This document shows positions 22,501-33,834 of a stretch of DNA of 64,000 nt, piece after piece (position 1 is the first letter of the stretch; each line of letters starts with the position of its first letter). A program made the translations under genes and the position numbers. The notes under the pieces are model-generated. The model did no database searches. It had not been told where the DNA came from and worked only from the letters and a program-made list of their open reading frames with translations. Source of the DNA: Notamacropus eugenii. Lineage: Eukaryota > Chordata > Mammalia > Diprotodontia > Macropodidae. The stretch covers positions 145,856,856-145,920,855 of the forward strand of contig NC_092875.1 of the NCBI RefSeq assembly GCF_028372415.1. Reading direction: 5' to 3'.

Positions 22501-23894
22501 TGTGAATCAACAGGTGCCACCTGGAGGGAGATCATCAGGTAAGGGGCTGAGGACCAAGAAATGGGTTATTAGCTGAGAATTTTTTGCTTAGAGGTACTGA
22601 AGCAGTCATTTGTTCATTTAATAATAACCAAAGAGATGTTTGCTGCCTTCCTGGGGTTTGGATTTATCTCCAAAAGATGACTGGGAACCTCCCAGGGCTG
22701 ATCAAATTATATGTGCAATCCCTGATGCCCACTGCATAGAATGATTTAAATTTAAGGAAAAACACTTTTTACCACCCCTACCACGACACCACTTATTTTA
22801 AATTGCAGTAAATATTAAGCTTTGAGCTGAAGCTTAATTTGCATCCACAAAGATAAAGATTTTTTAAATTCCATTCCAGCTGAGCATGTAAATTTCCACT
22901 GTGCTAGATTGCTTATCTAATTTAGTTTTGGGGTGCTTATTTAGATGTAGTTTTTAAAGTCTGCCATAAGCACAAAATACAGTTCTTACCTGTTACTGTT
23001 CCCTATGTGAATTTTAATTTTATCCCATTTTCTAATATTTCCTTGAGGTTGGAACTGTTATGCCTTTACAAAAACCAGCCAGCTAAAGTCAAGTGAGGTC
23101 TGGGGTTTCACAGCAAAATAAACTTTCTTTTGGCTACCCCGGTTGTTCAATATAATTGTTAGCCATGTATGCAAAACCACTGTTCACAACCATTTCTTTT
23201 TCTTTTTATGAAAGTATAAAGCACATTCTATCAAGTGGTAAACTATTACCAAAAGACAAGTTTCATTTTCCATGCTATCTTAGTTTTTCATTCATTCATT
23301 CAAGTACCAGTGATAGTTCCTTCTTGAGGATAGAAAGATGAATAAAACATAGCACCTCCCTGCAAAGAATTTCTCCCATCCTCATGGTCCCCTGTAGCCC
23401 AATCTCCTTCTCATCTACAATGATTTCAATATATCCCAGTATAATTTCCAGTAGCAGGAGCAGAGCCCTAACTAGCATGAAAGGGCTAGACCCAAAAAGC
23501 TAGCTGTTATCCCCAGGGACAGATTCTACCTCACATCTTCTACTCCCTTTCACCCCAACCAAGAGGTCTTCTTCAAGGGTCCAAATTCCTAAGTATGGCA
23601 CCTCAAGCACTCAAATACCACCTTCTAACCTAGCATTCATTGTTCTCTAATATCCAAAGTAACTGAGTTAAAGATTACCCAATGGGCAATAGAAAATGTC
23701 ATGGGAGACTTGTATGGGCTGCAACACATTACAAACAAGGAATTACCCAGAAGGAGTTGTCAACAATGTCATCAAAGAAAAGCATGAGTGAAAAAGATGA
23801 ACTGATGGAAAGGGAAACCATTGGCCAATTAGCATGTAGCTCATTGGATAGTTGTAAGTACTGAATAAATACTTGTTGACTGACTGACTGGATA
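22501..23894. other. Intergenic, mostly unrecognised
   Basis: No gene. An L2 3' end remnant (AATAAATACTTGTTGACTGA) is visible at about 23850-23890. The block 22780-23130 is AT-rich and shows no repeat I know. Confidence 0.4.
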
Positions 23895-24075
23895 GTCAAT
23901 GTGCTGCTTCAGTATCCTTGACATTTCGAACAGCCAGCAGGTTTGGGTGGACCCCTGGGACAAATTAATTGAAGGGTATGGATAAGAGTTGGCAGGCATG
24001 GAGGGGTTAGGTTATGTATCATAGGAGGGACTACCCACATCAGTTGAGATCAAGATGTAGAATTGTAGCCTCTAC
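23895..24075 (+). repeat. RTE-like LINE 3' end fragment
   Basis: GGTTTGGGTGGACCCCTGG, GGTATGGATAAGAGTTGGC and AGGCATGGAGGGGTTAGG are shared in order with 41450-41580 (AACCCCTTGCAG, ATAAGTTGGCAGACATGG, ATGAGATCACAGC). The pattern resembles the tail of an RTE-type LINE. The assignment is tentative, but the relation between the two loci is clear. Confidence 0.45.
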
Positions 24076-24914
24076 TAATTACTTAGGGATGGTAACTTTT
24101 CATTTCCAGAGGTTGTAGCAAGAGTTTCTTCCTACTTGGACTCGTTTTTTGCTTCATAAATATTAATATATTGCAATTCCCAAATATTCGTATCCTTCAT
24201 TTACTTTAATTAAAGGACATCTCAGATACATATAGAAATAGTTTTCTGGTTTCACAATCTGAAAATGAACTCTGTGCTTTTCTGGCACAAAAGGATGGAA
24301 TGGTTATATTTAAGTGGAACAGGAAATGAGCTATTTTTCCTTTTGTGTTCTGAAGGAAGGTCAATCACTATGGGATATAAGGTCAGCAGAAATGATTTAT
24401 GTGGAGGGGATGGCAAATTGCTGGGCAAACAAAAGGAATTGTAGGAGAGATTTATTGGCCTCTTGTGGCTTATTTCAGCATATGCATTATAATTAGTTCA
24501 GTGCTTTCTTTGTTTGGTGATACTCAGATGACCCTTATAGACTTAAAAGAGAAAATGAAAAAGTAAATGAAAAGGCTTTGTGTTCCAAGCTCTATGCAAC
24601 CCTAGAAGGTAATTTTAAGTGTGCATTTATTAATAAGAGCAATGCATTAAATCCCTGTTATAAAGCAATTTACTATGCCAAGGAGCTGATGAGTCTCATA
24701 ATATCTCTCACATACTCAGTAATGTAGCATATAATGCATCTCTCCTCTAAGCCTCTGAATCTCCTATTTCCTGGAGGATGTATTTGTCCCCCAAACTCAT
24801 TGTTATAACAGGATTCCACTGTGTTTAGTACTAAATGAATGTTACTTAGAATAAATAGAATTATTTTCCCCATGAAATTTAATATTGCCCCAGCATATAT
24901 AGTGGCTAGAGGGA
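24076..24914. other. Intergenic, nothing recognised
   Basis: No supported repeat or gene. Confidence 0.35.
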
Positions 24915-25080
24915 CAATTTTGGAGGCAAGGATTAAATTCAACAAGTATTTACTGAATGCCTAGTATGTGCAAGGCACTAGGCTAAGCCTTGAGGGAAAA
25001 AAAGACAAAAATCCAGATAGTCCTAGCCCTGGTAACATATTGCCTCTGATATAGACTATCTGATTAAAGACGTAAACTCT
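24915..25080 (-). repeat. L2 LINE 3' end, reverse
   Basis: CAACAAGTATTTACTGAATG, GTGCAAGGCACTAGGCTAAG and GATAGTCCTAGCCCTGG match the reversed L2 3' end. Confidence 0.75.
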
Positions 25081-25359
25081 TGATGCTTCAGCAACAGTGT
25101 GAGATCCTAAGAAATAAAGAAATGGTCTGATCTGCATCATGGAGGGAGTTTTCACACCAGGATTTCCCTACATTCATGGAAATCAGAGACAGATCAGACA
25201 TCCACTTCTCCTCTACCACCCCTCCAAAGAATTTAAAAAACTGTCTAAAATTCACTTCCATATGAGGTAGTAAGAGATAAAGTTCTACTAGTCTCATTTT
25301 TGTGGTGGGTAAATGAGACAATGTGATTAAGTCACTTGTCTTAGACTGCCCTGAATTAG

Positions 25360-25590
25360 GGATGGAAGTTGTTTTTTTTTTATCTTTTGTTCTTGAAGAA
25401 GACCATGACATGAGAAAGAGGATGCTATGACTAGCAAGTGAATTGGATTTAAGTGAGGAAGGGCTATACAAAGTCACCAGCCTCATTTTTTGCTCTGGAA
25501 CCATCTGGTTTCAGGGGCAAGATATAGATCAGGATGACCGGAGATGACCCCTAGGGATGAAGGTAAGACCTCCAGAATGGCATTTGATTT
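25360..25590 (+). repeat. Unnamed marsupial interspersed repeat
   Basis: TTGTTCTTGAAGAAGACCA, AGCAAGTGAATTGGATTTA and GTCACCAGCCTCATTTTTTG, then a GATCAGGATGACCGGAGATG segment, match a repeat I recognise as common in marsupial genomes but cannot name. It may be a LINE tail. A T run starts it. Confidence 0.5.
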
Positions 25591-25868
25591 TTTTTAGGTT
25601 TTGAAGATTGTTTTGGAATTATTTTTCTTAAGGCAAAGGAGAAGAAATATGTGGTCAAAGTGTAAATGACTTTCAGAAGCAGAAATAATTTTTCTACAAA
25701 GGCAAGGATTCTCCTAATATGATAGCTACCTGGTAGTCTGGTCCCATTAAGGCATATTTAGGGTCTTAAAACTTAAAATTACACTAAGACTTTTGTGATA
25801 TCCTGTTAAAACTCCTGGAAGAAAGGATTGTTTCAGAGTGGTTTTCTTTATTTGTTTCTTGACATAGT

Positions 25869-26120
25869 CAGATAGTTAGGTGGCACAGTGGACAGTGCTG
25901 GGCCTGGATTCATGAAGACATCTTCCCAAATCCAAATCTAGCCTCTTACACCTACCAGTTGTGTGACCCTGAGCAAGTCTTTTAATTGTTTGCCTCAGTT
26001 TCTTCATCTATAAAATGAGCTAGAAAAGGAAATAACAAACTCTTTCAGAATCTTTGCCAAAGAAAACCCCAAATGGAGTTATGAAGAGTCAGATATAAGT
26101 GAAACGAATGAACAACTTGA
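25869..26120 (+). repeat. Marsupial CORE-type SINE
   Basis: AGTTAGGTGGCACAGTGGAC, CCTCAGTTTCTTCATC, AATCTTTGCCAAAGAAAACC and an AATGAACAAC tail mark a full copy. Confidence 0.85.
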
Positions 26121-26769
26121 CAGTACCTTGTATCATTTAGCAGACACTTAAACGTTTGTTGAACTGAGTTAAATTGAAATATACAAGTTACCAGTAGAAT
26201 TTGTTTTTAAAAATTTAAATACACAACATTCAAGCCCTGTCTCATCAGAATATCAAAAATTCATTTGCATTTTTGTGAAAGGTTAAAGATCTACCCAGAT
26301 ATCTTGGGAAACCACCTTTCTCCTATGTTTCTTCAGTGTTTAATAGGCTTGTGGGAGAAATGGTAAAAAGCAAAGGTATTGTTGAGACAGCAAATAAGTC
26401 TCGTTTTTTGAGATTGGGCAATAGAGCAGATGCTTTCCTAATCATGTGAGCCACTTAATTATTTACATTAGAAACCCTAACAGACTACCGAAGTATAGTG
26501 ACCCTAAGTGATGAAATTGGCAGATTAAAATTTAAAAAACCAAGTGAAATAGCCTCGATTTATGTGGGTATTTTTAAAGTTAGTAAGAAATGCCTCGTCT
26601 TTCCCCCTCCATTCTTTAACTCAGTGAGAAGAGGAGACCTTTCTCTGACCTCCCCTTCCCTCTTCTGCTACTTGTGTGCCCTGAGAGAAGGCTGCCAGAG
26701 GTTAGCTGGGTGACTTCCACCTGAGTCAGCACAAGGCAGTATTCACCTGGGTCTGCCAGCCAAGCTGTG
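26121..26769. other. Intergenic, nothing recognised
   Basis: No supported repeat or gene. Confidence 0.35.
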
Positions 26770-27030
26770 GACAACCTCCAGTGCAATTCCCATCTAAAAT
26801 CCCACCTTCTGCAGGCTTCTTAGGGAGTCTTTCCTAATTTCTCTTTATTTTAGAGTCTTCTCTTCATCTTGTACATAGCTTGCATGACTATAGTTGTTTG
26901 AATTTTGTCTCTCCTGTTAGACTAGGAACTTCTCAGGATAGGGACTGTCTTTTACATTTGTATCTCCAGCACTTGGCACAGTGCCTGGCACATAGTAGGC
27001 ATTTAACAAGTGCTTATTGACTGACCAACT
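26770..27030 (+). repeat. L2 LINE 3' end
   Basis: AAAATCCCACCTTCTGCAGG, CAGGATAGGGACTGTC and GTGCCTGGCACATAGTAGG, then TTATTGACTGACC, give a clean forward L2 terminus. Confidence 0.9.
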
Positions 27031-27399
27031 GATCCCTTTGACATCTGAGGGAACAAAGGCCTGAAAATATTAATGGCATTTTCCTGAGATCAAATGATTT
27101 ATGAGCAAAAGGACCAGGACTGGGGCTGAGTTCTCCTGATTCACAGTCTACTGCTTTTCTTGCTTTCCTGCCTAGATGCTTAATAACATTGTGGCTGAGG
27201 GCTTCAGATTTTGAAATGCATTTTCACATTCCTGAAAAGCCTAATTCCATCTCAGTCACTAACCATTCCTATATAGATGTTTCCATTCCCCCACTTCTTC
27301 TGATTGGCAGGTAGTGATAATTATTACTGAAGGCAAGGTAAGATTACATGTGTATGTATTTTTGTATGTGTATAACTACACACATACACATATATGTAC

Positions 27400-27518
27400 A
27401 TATTGCCTTTCCTGATAAAATTTAAGTTCCTTGAGGGTAGGGACTGTTTTATTTCTATTTCCATTGCCTGTCACAATGTCTGTTACATAGTAGACAGTTA
27501 ACAAATGCTTGCTTGTTT
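27400..27518 (+). repeat. L2 LINE 3' end
   Basis: AAGTTCCTTGAGGGTAGGGA, TGTTACATAGTAGACAG and AACAAATGCTTGCTTG form a second forward L2 terminus about 400 bp after the previous one. Confidence 0.85.
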
Positions 27519-27575
27519 TCTAAGTACCACATCATTACAAATTCATGACATCAATTTAGCCAATCTCCTCTTGGA

Positions 27576-28083
27576 ATGCTCTTGGTCTCTCTCTGTCTCT
27601 GTCTGTCTGTCTGTCTCTATTTTTCTCTTTCTGTGCATCTCTCTGTCTCTCACTGTGTCTCTGTCTCTCTCTGTGTCTCTCTGTCTCCTCTCTAACTCTG
27701 TCTCTCTATCTCTCTGTCTTTCTCTTTCTGTCTCTCTCTGTGTCTCTGTATGTCTCTCTCTGTCTCTTTCTCTCTGACTCTTTATCTCTCTTTTTCTCTC
27801 TTTGTCTCTCTCTTTCTCTTTCTGTCTCTTTCTCTGTCCCTCTCTTTTTCCCTGACTCTCTCTGTGTCTCTGCTTCTCTTTTTCTCTTTCTCTGTCTCTC
27901 TCTCTCTGACTCTTTCTTTCTGTGTGTCTCTCTCTTTTTCTCTGTGTGTCTCTCTGTCTCTTTCTGTGTCTCTCTATCTCTCTGTCTCTTTCTCTGTGAC
28001 TCTTTCTCTGTGTCTCTTTCTCTGTGTCTCTGTCTATTTGTGTCTCTCTATCTCCTTCTGTCTCTCTCTCTTTTTCTCTGTCT
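27576..28083 (+). repeat. (TCTCTG/TCTGTC)n pyrimidine tract
   Basis: About 500 bp of degenerate TCTCTG, TCTGTC and TTTCTC units with almost no A. All long frames here (27543-28279 region) are low-complexity. Confidence 0.97.
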
Positions 28084-28100
28084 CCACACACATACACACA

Positions 28101-28143
<43 letters not shown>
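28084..28143 (+). repeat. (CA)n microsatellite
   Basis: CA dinucleotides with TACA interruptions at the start, directly continuous with the TCTCTG tract. Confidence 0.97.
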
Positions 28144-28145
<2 letters not shown>

Positions 28146-28147
28146 TT

Positions 28148-28505
28148 GTCAAAAAACATTCATTAAGTGCTTACGTTGTACCAGATACTGTGCTAAGTAC
28201 TAGGGATACAAAAAAAGGCAAAAGATGGTCTTGCCCTCAAGGAGTTTATAATCTGATTGAGGAGACAACCCACAAATAAATATATACAAAACAAGCTACA
28301 TACAGGATAAATAGGAAAGACTTAACTGAGGGAAGGTAGTAGAATTAAGAGGAGTTGGGGAAAGATACTAGTAAAGGATGGGGTTTTAGTTGGAACTTAA
28401 GGGAAACCAGGATGTTACATGGTGGGTGAGGAAGAACATTCCAGATTCCATGTATGGGGGGACAGCCAGAGAAAATGCCAGGAGCAGAGAGATGAAATGC
28501 CAGAA
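28148..28505 (-). repeat. L2 LINE 3' region, reverse
   Basis: ACATTCATTAAGTGCTTACG, ACTGTGCTAAGTACTAGGG, CCCTCAAGGAGTTTATAATC and GGGGGACAGCCAGAGAAAAT are all in reversed L2 order. Confidence 0.9.
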
Positions 28506-28764
28506 GCCCCTCCTCCCTCTCCCTCTTCTTCTCTTTTTCATCTGGACCTGTGATTTCATCTGTGTACTAAGGGTCCTGTGTGGAAATTCCCTATACCAAT
28601 ATCAGATTCACTACAGTTCTGAAGCTCTGTCTTTCTAATCCTAAAGAGTTGGGTGGAGCCCTAAATTCAATGAATTGCTCAGGCTTGCCCAGCTAGCATG
28701 GATCAGACAAGGGAACTAGAACCCAGGTGTGGTAAGAGCAATATTTTAACCCCTCCTCTCATAT

Positions 28765-29550
28765 CAAAGGATATGAACGAGTAGTTTTCGGAAGAAGAAA
28801 TCAAAACTATCTATAGTCATATGAAAAAATGCTCTGAATCTTTTTTGATTAGAGAAACAACTCTGAGGTGCCACCACACACCTATCAGATTGGCTAATAT
28901 GACAGAAAAGGAAAATGATAAATATTGGAGAGGATGTGGAAAAATTGGGACATTAATGCACTATTGATGGAGTTGTGAACTGATCCAACCATTCTGGAGA
29001 GCATACTGGAAATATGCCCAAAGGGCTATAAAACTGTGCATACCCTTTGATCCAACAATATGACTCTAGGCCTATATCCCAAAGAGATTACAAAAAAGAA
29101 AGATGAGGAGGGCAAAGGGGATAATGTTTATCGTAGATTTTTTTGTGGTGGCAAAGAATTGGAAATTGAGAGGATACCCACCAGCTGGGGAATGACTGAA
29201 CAAATTGTGGTATATGACTGGAATAATGGAGTGTTACCGTGCTATAAGAAATGAGGAACAGGATGCTTTCAGTAAAACTTGGAAACACTTGTATGAACTG
29301 ATGTAAAGTGAAGTGAGCAGAACCAGGGAACACTGTGATACAGTAACAAGAATACTGTTATTATGAACTCTGAATGACTTAGCTATCCTCAACAATACAA
29401 TGATCCAAGATTATTCCAAAGGACTCATGATAAAAAAAAAAAATGCTGTCCACCTCCAGAGAAAGAACTAATGGAGTCTGAATGCAGATCAAAGCATACT
29501 ATTTTCACTTTCTGTGTTTTCGTGTTGTTTGTAAGGAAAATGAATTACTT
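28765..29550 (+). repeat. L1 LINE 3' end
   Basis: The sequence reads from AAACTATCTATAGTCATATG through GAACTGATCCAACCATTCTG, GGGCTATAAAACTGTGCATA and GGCAAAGAATTGGAAATTG to CTCCAGAGAAAGAACTAATG. This is the conserved 3' part of marsupial L1, truncated and frame-broken. Confidence 0.85.
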
Positions 29551-29739
29551 ATCTGATGAGAAATTCAAGCCTGTCATCTTAGTAATGAGTAGACTAGAAC
29601 TCAAGGGCAAGACTTGTGGCGTAAGAGTCAAAATCGAAGAGGGTCAGGCAGAGCCAGTGGAATAAGGTATGGAACCTGGAGTAAATCCATATTAAAAATC
29701 CACTCTTAATAAACCCACCCATTTAGAATTCAAATGGTT

Positions 29740-29872
29740 CTCAGAAAGCTCTTATCTATTACTCCTCATCTTAGAGCTGAGCAAACTGAAGTCTAAGGTT
29801 ATACACACAATAAGGATCAGGGACGGGATTTGAACGGTCTTCTGACTCCAGAGTCAATGCTGTTTGAGTTTA
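29740..29872 (-). repeat. MIR SINE fragment, reverse
   Basis: TTAGAGCTGAGCAAACTGAA, GGGATTTGAACGGTCTTC and TGACTCCAGAGTCAATGCT follow the reversed order. Confidence 0.6.
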
Positions 29873-29929
29873 GTTTAGACTTTCTTCAACCGTGCTTTCT
29901 TTCACCTCAATGTAAGACTCTTCTTACAA

Positions 29930-30115
29930 TGGCAAAGAGGGGCAATGACGTAATGGAAAGGACTGGTTTTAGATCAGATAGAAGACTTCCCATTTCTCTT
30001 CAATTTACTATGTGTCCTGAGTCCTACATCTTGCAAAAGGAGAGATATGAACTGAGGTATCTCTATAATGTCCCTTCCACCTCTAAATCCTACGATCCTC
30101 AGTGCCCCAAGGCCT
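29930..30115 (+). repeat. MIR-related SINE
   Basis: GTAATGGAAAGGACTGGTTT and the tail TGTCCCTTCCACCTCTAAAT with CCTACGATCCTC match the same subfamily as 11565-11780. It ends just upstream of the DPYS promoter. Confidence 0.6.
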
Positions 30116-30119
30116 CCAG

Positions 30120-30523
30120 TAGATTGGCACCACCCGTTTTTCTCTGTCTAAATCAATCACCTGGGGGTGGGGCCAGCCAGCTAAGTTTGGGGCGGGAGCA
30201 GCTACTGAGTGAGGAGGGATGAGCCCCGTAGCCTAGAGCTTAGGGGTTGGAACCAGTTTAACACTTTTGTAGACTTCTCTGTTGTTTATTAATAGACTCA
30301 TCAAGTGGCGGCTTGTTGCTGCTGCCACCCCTGATGGAACTTGGACTTTTTGCACAGTTGGGTAACTAACAGTAGGGCTAAGGGGCCTCCAGTTGCTTCT
30401 GGACTCTCTCACAGGAGGGAAACCTTGGCTGCCTCTGGGTCCCATCCGCAAGGGGTCTCAGACAGACCAGCTGCGGGTGGGACGGCTGTCCAGTGTGTGT
30501 CCCTCTGTCCTTCTTTGGTGGCC
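30120..30523 (+). promoter_or_regulatory. DPYS: DPYS promoter and 5' leader
   Basis: GC-box-like motifs GGGGGTGGGG (30163-30172) and GGGGCGGG (30189-30196) lie about 330-360 bp before the DPYS start codon. AATCAATC at 30151-30158 resembles a Onecut/HNF6 site in reverse. TGTTTATT near 30283-30290 fits a FOXA/HNF3 core. Both would suit a gene expressed in liver and kidney, but single short matches are weak evidence. The transcription start is not visible, and no clear TATA box stands out. Two short upstream ORFs lie in the leader if transcription starts early enough (30219-30236 and 30334-30369). Confidence 0.55.
30334..30369 (+). CDS. Upstream ORF in the DPYS leader
   Basis: An ATG at 30334 opens an 11-codon frame ([11 protein letters not shown]) ended by TAA at 30367-30369, about 155 bases before the DPYS start. 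It would be translated only if the messenger includes this position. The context CTGATGG has C at -3 and is weak. A regulatory role is inference only. Confidence 0.25.
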   Translation: MELGLFAQLGN

Positions 30524-30760
30524 ATGGCTGCCCCGCCACGGCTTCTGATCCGCGGCGGCCGGGTGGTAAATGAGGACCGCTCCCAGGTGGCAGATGTGCT
30601 GGTGGAGGACGGAGTGGTGCGGGCGCTGGGGCCAGACCTCCTGGCGGCTGGAACTTCGGCAGAGGGGCTGCGGATCCTCAATGCCACCGGCAAGCTGGTG
30701 TTGCCCGGGGGCATCGACACTCACACGCACATGCAGTTTCCTTTCATGGGATCCCAGTCC
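30400..30760. promoter_or_regulatory. Small CpG island over DPYS exon 1
   Basis: About twenty CpG dinucleotides fall between 30440 and 30730 (for example CCGCGGCGGCCGGG), whereas the surrounding tens of kilobases have very few. The peak coincides with exon 1. Confidence 0.7.
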
Positions 30761-30787
30761 ATTGATGACTTCTACCAGGGCACCAAG
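30524..30787 (+). CDS. DPYS: DPYS exon 1 (dihydropyrimidinase, codons 1-88)
   Basis: Dihydropyrimidinase (EC 3.5.2.2) opens the ring of 5,6-dihydrouracil and 5,6-dihydrothymine, the second step of pyrimidine catabolism after DPYD and before UPB1. It is a cytosolic homotetramer of the amidohydrolase superfamily with two zinc ions. The ATG at 30524 is in a strong context (GCCATGG, G at -3 and +4). It is the only in-frame ATG before the conserved [16 protein letters not shown]. The open frame continues upstream, but without a Met. The exon carries the small beta-sandwich strands and then the metal motif GIDTHTHMQ, with His67 and His69 at exactly the family positions. It ends in GTK at AAG followed by GTACTG (donor at 30788). 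The end after codon 88, in phase 0, agrees with the human exon 1 boundary as I recall it. No lesion is visible. Confidence 0.97.
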
Positions 30788-31274
30788 GTACTGACCATCC
30801 TTCTTCCTCCCTCCTTTAGGCCAAAGCAAGCAGGAGCCTGGGACTTTCCAGCTGAAGAGAGTGTAGGAGGGTGTCCTCCTGGTCGGGCATCAGTGGCAGA
30901 TTTCTGCCCTGGACTTCCTTGCCCACCCTCTCCTGGGTCTCCAAGGACTGTCTCCTTGGCTGATCAGACAGTGTAAAGTTAGTAAGGGCTCCGGGAGCTC
31001 AGGAAGCACTTTCTTGCTCCCTTTATTTGTGGGGGTAGGGGTGGGGTATGGGTTGAGAAATGGGAGTCTGATTTGTGTTTGTATAAGAGGAGGGATTTGA
31101 AAGCTGGGCTAAGTCATATCACTTTCACCTTGGCACATTTGTCTGTTCGTTTGCCAGTCTATCTGTCCCTCCCTGAGTCCCTCCCTCTCTTCATGCCACA
31201 GGGCTTGTATTCTATTACTTAGAGCCAAAGGACCCCTCCTCTTGGGCCACAGGTATTTGAAATTGGTCTCTTCG

Positions 31275-31390
31275 TAATAAAAAGAACAATAGCTAGCATT
31301 TATATAGCACTTTGAAAATTTGCCATACATTCTACATAATTATCACATTTGATCCTCACTACAACCCTGTCCTACATTCTAATTGTTGAG
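31275..31390 (-). repeat. MIR SINE fragment, reverse
   Basis: GCATTTATATAGCACTTTG and TTTGATCCTCACTACAACCC open a reversed MIR that loses similarity after about 31385. Confidence 0.65.
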
Positions 31391-32379
31391 GAAGAGAGTT
31401 TTGCTGAAGACCCTGGTCAGATACCTACATACTTTAAGTGACTACTCCCCACACAGACCTCTCTCCATTCCTGACCTTCTTATCCCGTGGTCACCCTTCA
31501 AGAAGTCTCAAGGAAAGTAAGCAACGTGTATAGCCCAGAGTACCTAGCAATTCTGACACCTGCCCTGCATTCCTCACTCCTGCCTCCCAATGATTTTAGA
31601 AACCCAATGCTTTTAAGAAAGACAAGATCGCTGATGGGAAGCCAGAAGCAACACAGAAATAACTTCCCAGTTCCACTTGGCTGCCCTGTTACAGAGGCAG
31701 CCTTGTCTCACTTATCCACAGAACTTAGACTGCTCCTACTGGTTTCTCAAGTATGTAGAGGAAGACATGATATTGAGCTTACTTCAGTTTAGTGCCTAGA
31801 CAAATCTGAATCTCATACACAAATCAAGAGATCATCAAGTGGTACTGTGAACAGTCAAAGAACCAAAGCTTTAAAGCCTCCAAAGGATATGAGAGTAGAG
31901 GAGACTCTTCTAAGGAGTCTTGGGAATGTTAAATCTCTTTGATCTCAGAACATTCCTCTAAATCAGAACTTCTGCATCTAGCCTCTGTGATTATTCCAGT
32001 TTTGGTTGTAATAGGGAAAATACTCCTCTAATTCGGAAATGTATCAGCTAGCATATTTTCTTGGGGTAACAAGTAACCTAGTTTAGTAGGTTACTTCATT
32101 AGAATTTTCCCAAACACCGTACTCAGATGTTTGAAATAAGAACTCTATGATGCACTGGGTATATGACTCTACAGTCTATTTTCCCTCTTAAGTTTTTTTA
32201 TTATGAACTTAACAAATACCAAATAAAATGAATATTACCTTATACACAGAAGAGAAATGATGCTACATGAGATTGTAAATTTCCACTATATACAGATTGC
32301 CTTTTTAAAAAAATATTAAAAATTCAACTTGTAACTTTCAAAGATGTCCTGCTTATCTATGCTTCTTTCTGGACTGAAA
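31391..32379. other. Intronic, nothing recognised
   Basis: No supported repeat or coding exon. The open frame at 31487-31792 has no recognisable product. Confidence 0.35.
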
Positions 32380-33170
32380 TGAAAATTAAAACAACTTTGA
32401 ATTTCTATATAACCTCCATCAGATTGTCAAAGATGACAAAGAGGAGGTAAAAATATTGGAAGGGCTATGAGAAAACAGTCACACTAATTACTGCCCATGG
32501 AACTGTGGACTAATTAGCCATTCTGGAAAGTAATTTGGAATTGTGCTCAAAAAGTCACCAAGCTGAGAATATTCATTTGACCCAGTGATACCATGATGAG
32601 GCATATCCCCAAAAAATCAAGGAAAAAAAGAAGACATATAGGTACAAAAATATTTATAACAGCTTATTTTGTAGCAGAAAAAAGACCCTGAAAACTAATA
32701 CTTTGCCTGCTTACTGGAGAATGGCTAAATAAATGATAAGATATGAATGTAATTGAATATTGGGCCATAATAAATGATAAACAGCTTCCTCAGAAACTGA
32801 GAAGGCTTATTTGAAATGATGCAGAGTAAAGTGAACAGAATAAGGAAAACACACGAAAACAACACAGTTTATAAAGAAAAACACAGTGGAAAGATTTCAA
32901 AACTGATCAGTGCTATGATAAAACAGGAGTTCAGATGACTAAAGATGAAACATGCTACCTACTTCTTTGGTCAGAGACGTGATAGACTTCAAATGAAGAC
33001 TGACATTTATCTTTTTGTACAAGGACAATGTGCAAGTTTGTTGTTCTGAACTTGGCTTATTTGATATGAAGTTTTGGGTTTGTTTTTTCTTATTGCTGTT
33101 AGATGGGGATTGGGGACATGGGAAGGAATGATTATAAATGTTTGTACAAAAGCACAAAATAAATAGAAGT
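32380..33170 (+). repeat. L1 LINE 3' end, older copy
   Basis: AATTAGCCATTCTGGAAAG, AAAAATATTTATAACAGC, GCAGAGTAAAGTGAACAGA and ATGTTTGTACAAAAGC follow the order of the L1 3' end at 28765-29550, with more divergence. Confidence 0.7.
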
Positions 33171-33291
33171 TGCCTCAATGATCCTCTTTTCTTCCTTTTT
33201 TTGCTATACTATTCCTATAGTATAATATAAAGGAGCCTCTGACCTCTTCCACCACTGGGGTAAAAAAAAAGAAAAACAAAGCCCTTTTAAC

Positions 33292-33333
<42 letters not shown>
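33292..33333. repeat. (TA)n microsatellite
   Basis: About 20 TA units between CATATG and TGTAG. Confidence 0.97.
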
Positions 33334-33336
<3 letters not shown>

Positions 33337-33439
33337 AAAGCAAAATATCCCACATTACTGTATCTGAAATATATGCCTAATTCTTCATGAATCCATCAGT
33401 TTTCTGTGGAGAGAATGCATCATGATACAGTCCTTTAGA

Positions 33440-33640
33440 ATCCTGGTTGGCTATTATATTTATCATGATTCTCACCAAGTTATTTTTCTTTATAATATTG
33501 TTATTGTATAAATTATTCTGGCTTTGCTTGCTTTACTGTGCATCAGTTCATACTAGTCTCACTTTTTCCCAAAACCATCCCCTTCACAATGTCTTATTTT
33601 GTTGTTTGGTCTTTTTTCAAGACCGTATATGCCAAATTAC
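33440..33640 (-). repeat. L1 3' UTR-like fragment, reverse
   Basis: TATTCTGGCTTTGCTTGC, CTGTGCATCAGTTCATACTA and CCCAAAACCATCCCCTTCAC resemble the reversed marsupial L1 3' UTR. Low identity. Confidence 0.4.
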
Positions 33641-33834
33641 AATTTCCTAACAATTATTGCTGTCCAAAAGTGAGCTGCCTTGGCAAGATCATGTATTCTC
33701 CCTTGCTAAAGATCTTCAAAAGATTTGGTGAGCACTTGTTGATGTCATATAGGTAATTGTTGGTTAATCACAGGTTGGATTTAATGACCTCTCAAATTTC
33801 CCCTGACTATTGTCATTGAAATGAACTTTTAGCT

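Noticed and set aside
27543..28279. Several long open frames on both strands (up to 198 codons)
   Set aside because: They lie in TCTCTG and CA simple repeats. The low-complexity Ser/Leu/Val or Arg/Glu/Asp runs are by-products of the repeat.
30341..30523. In-frame upstream extension of DPYS exon 1
   Set aside because: The open frame has no ATG before 30524. The ATG at 30524 has a strong context and starts the conserved N-terminus.
30788..30976. Frame continuing past DPYS exon 1
   Set aside because: This is intron read-through after the donor. Exon 2 at 49345 continues the protein in frame.
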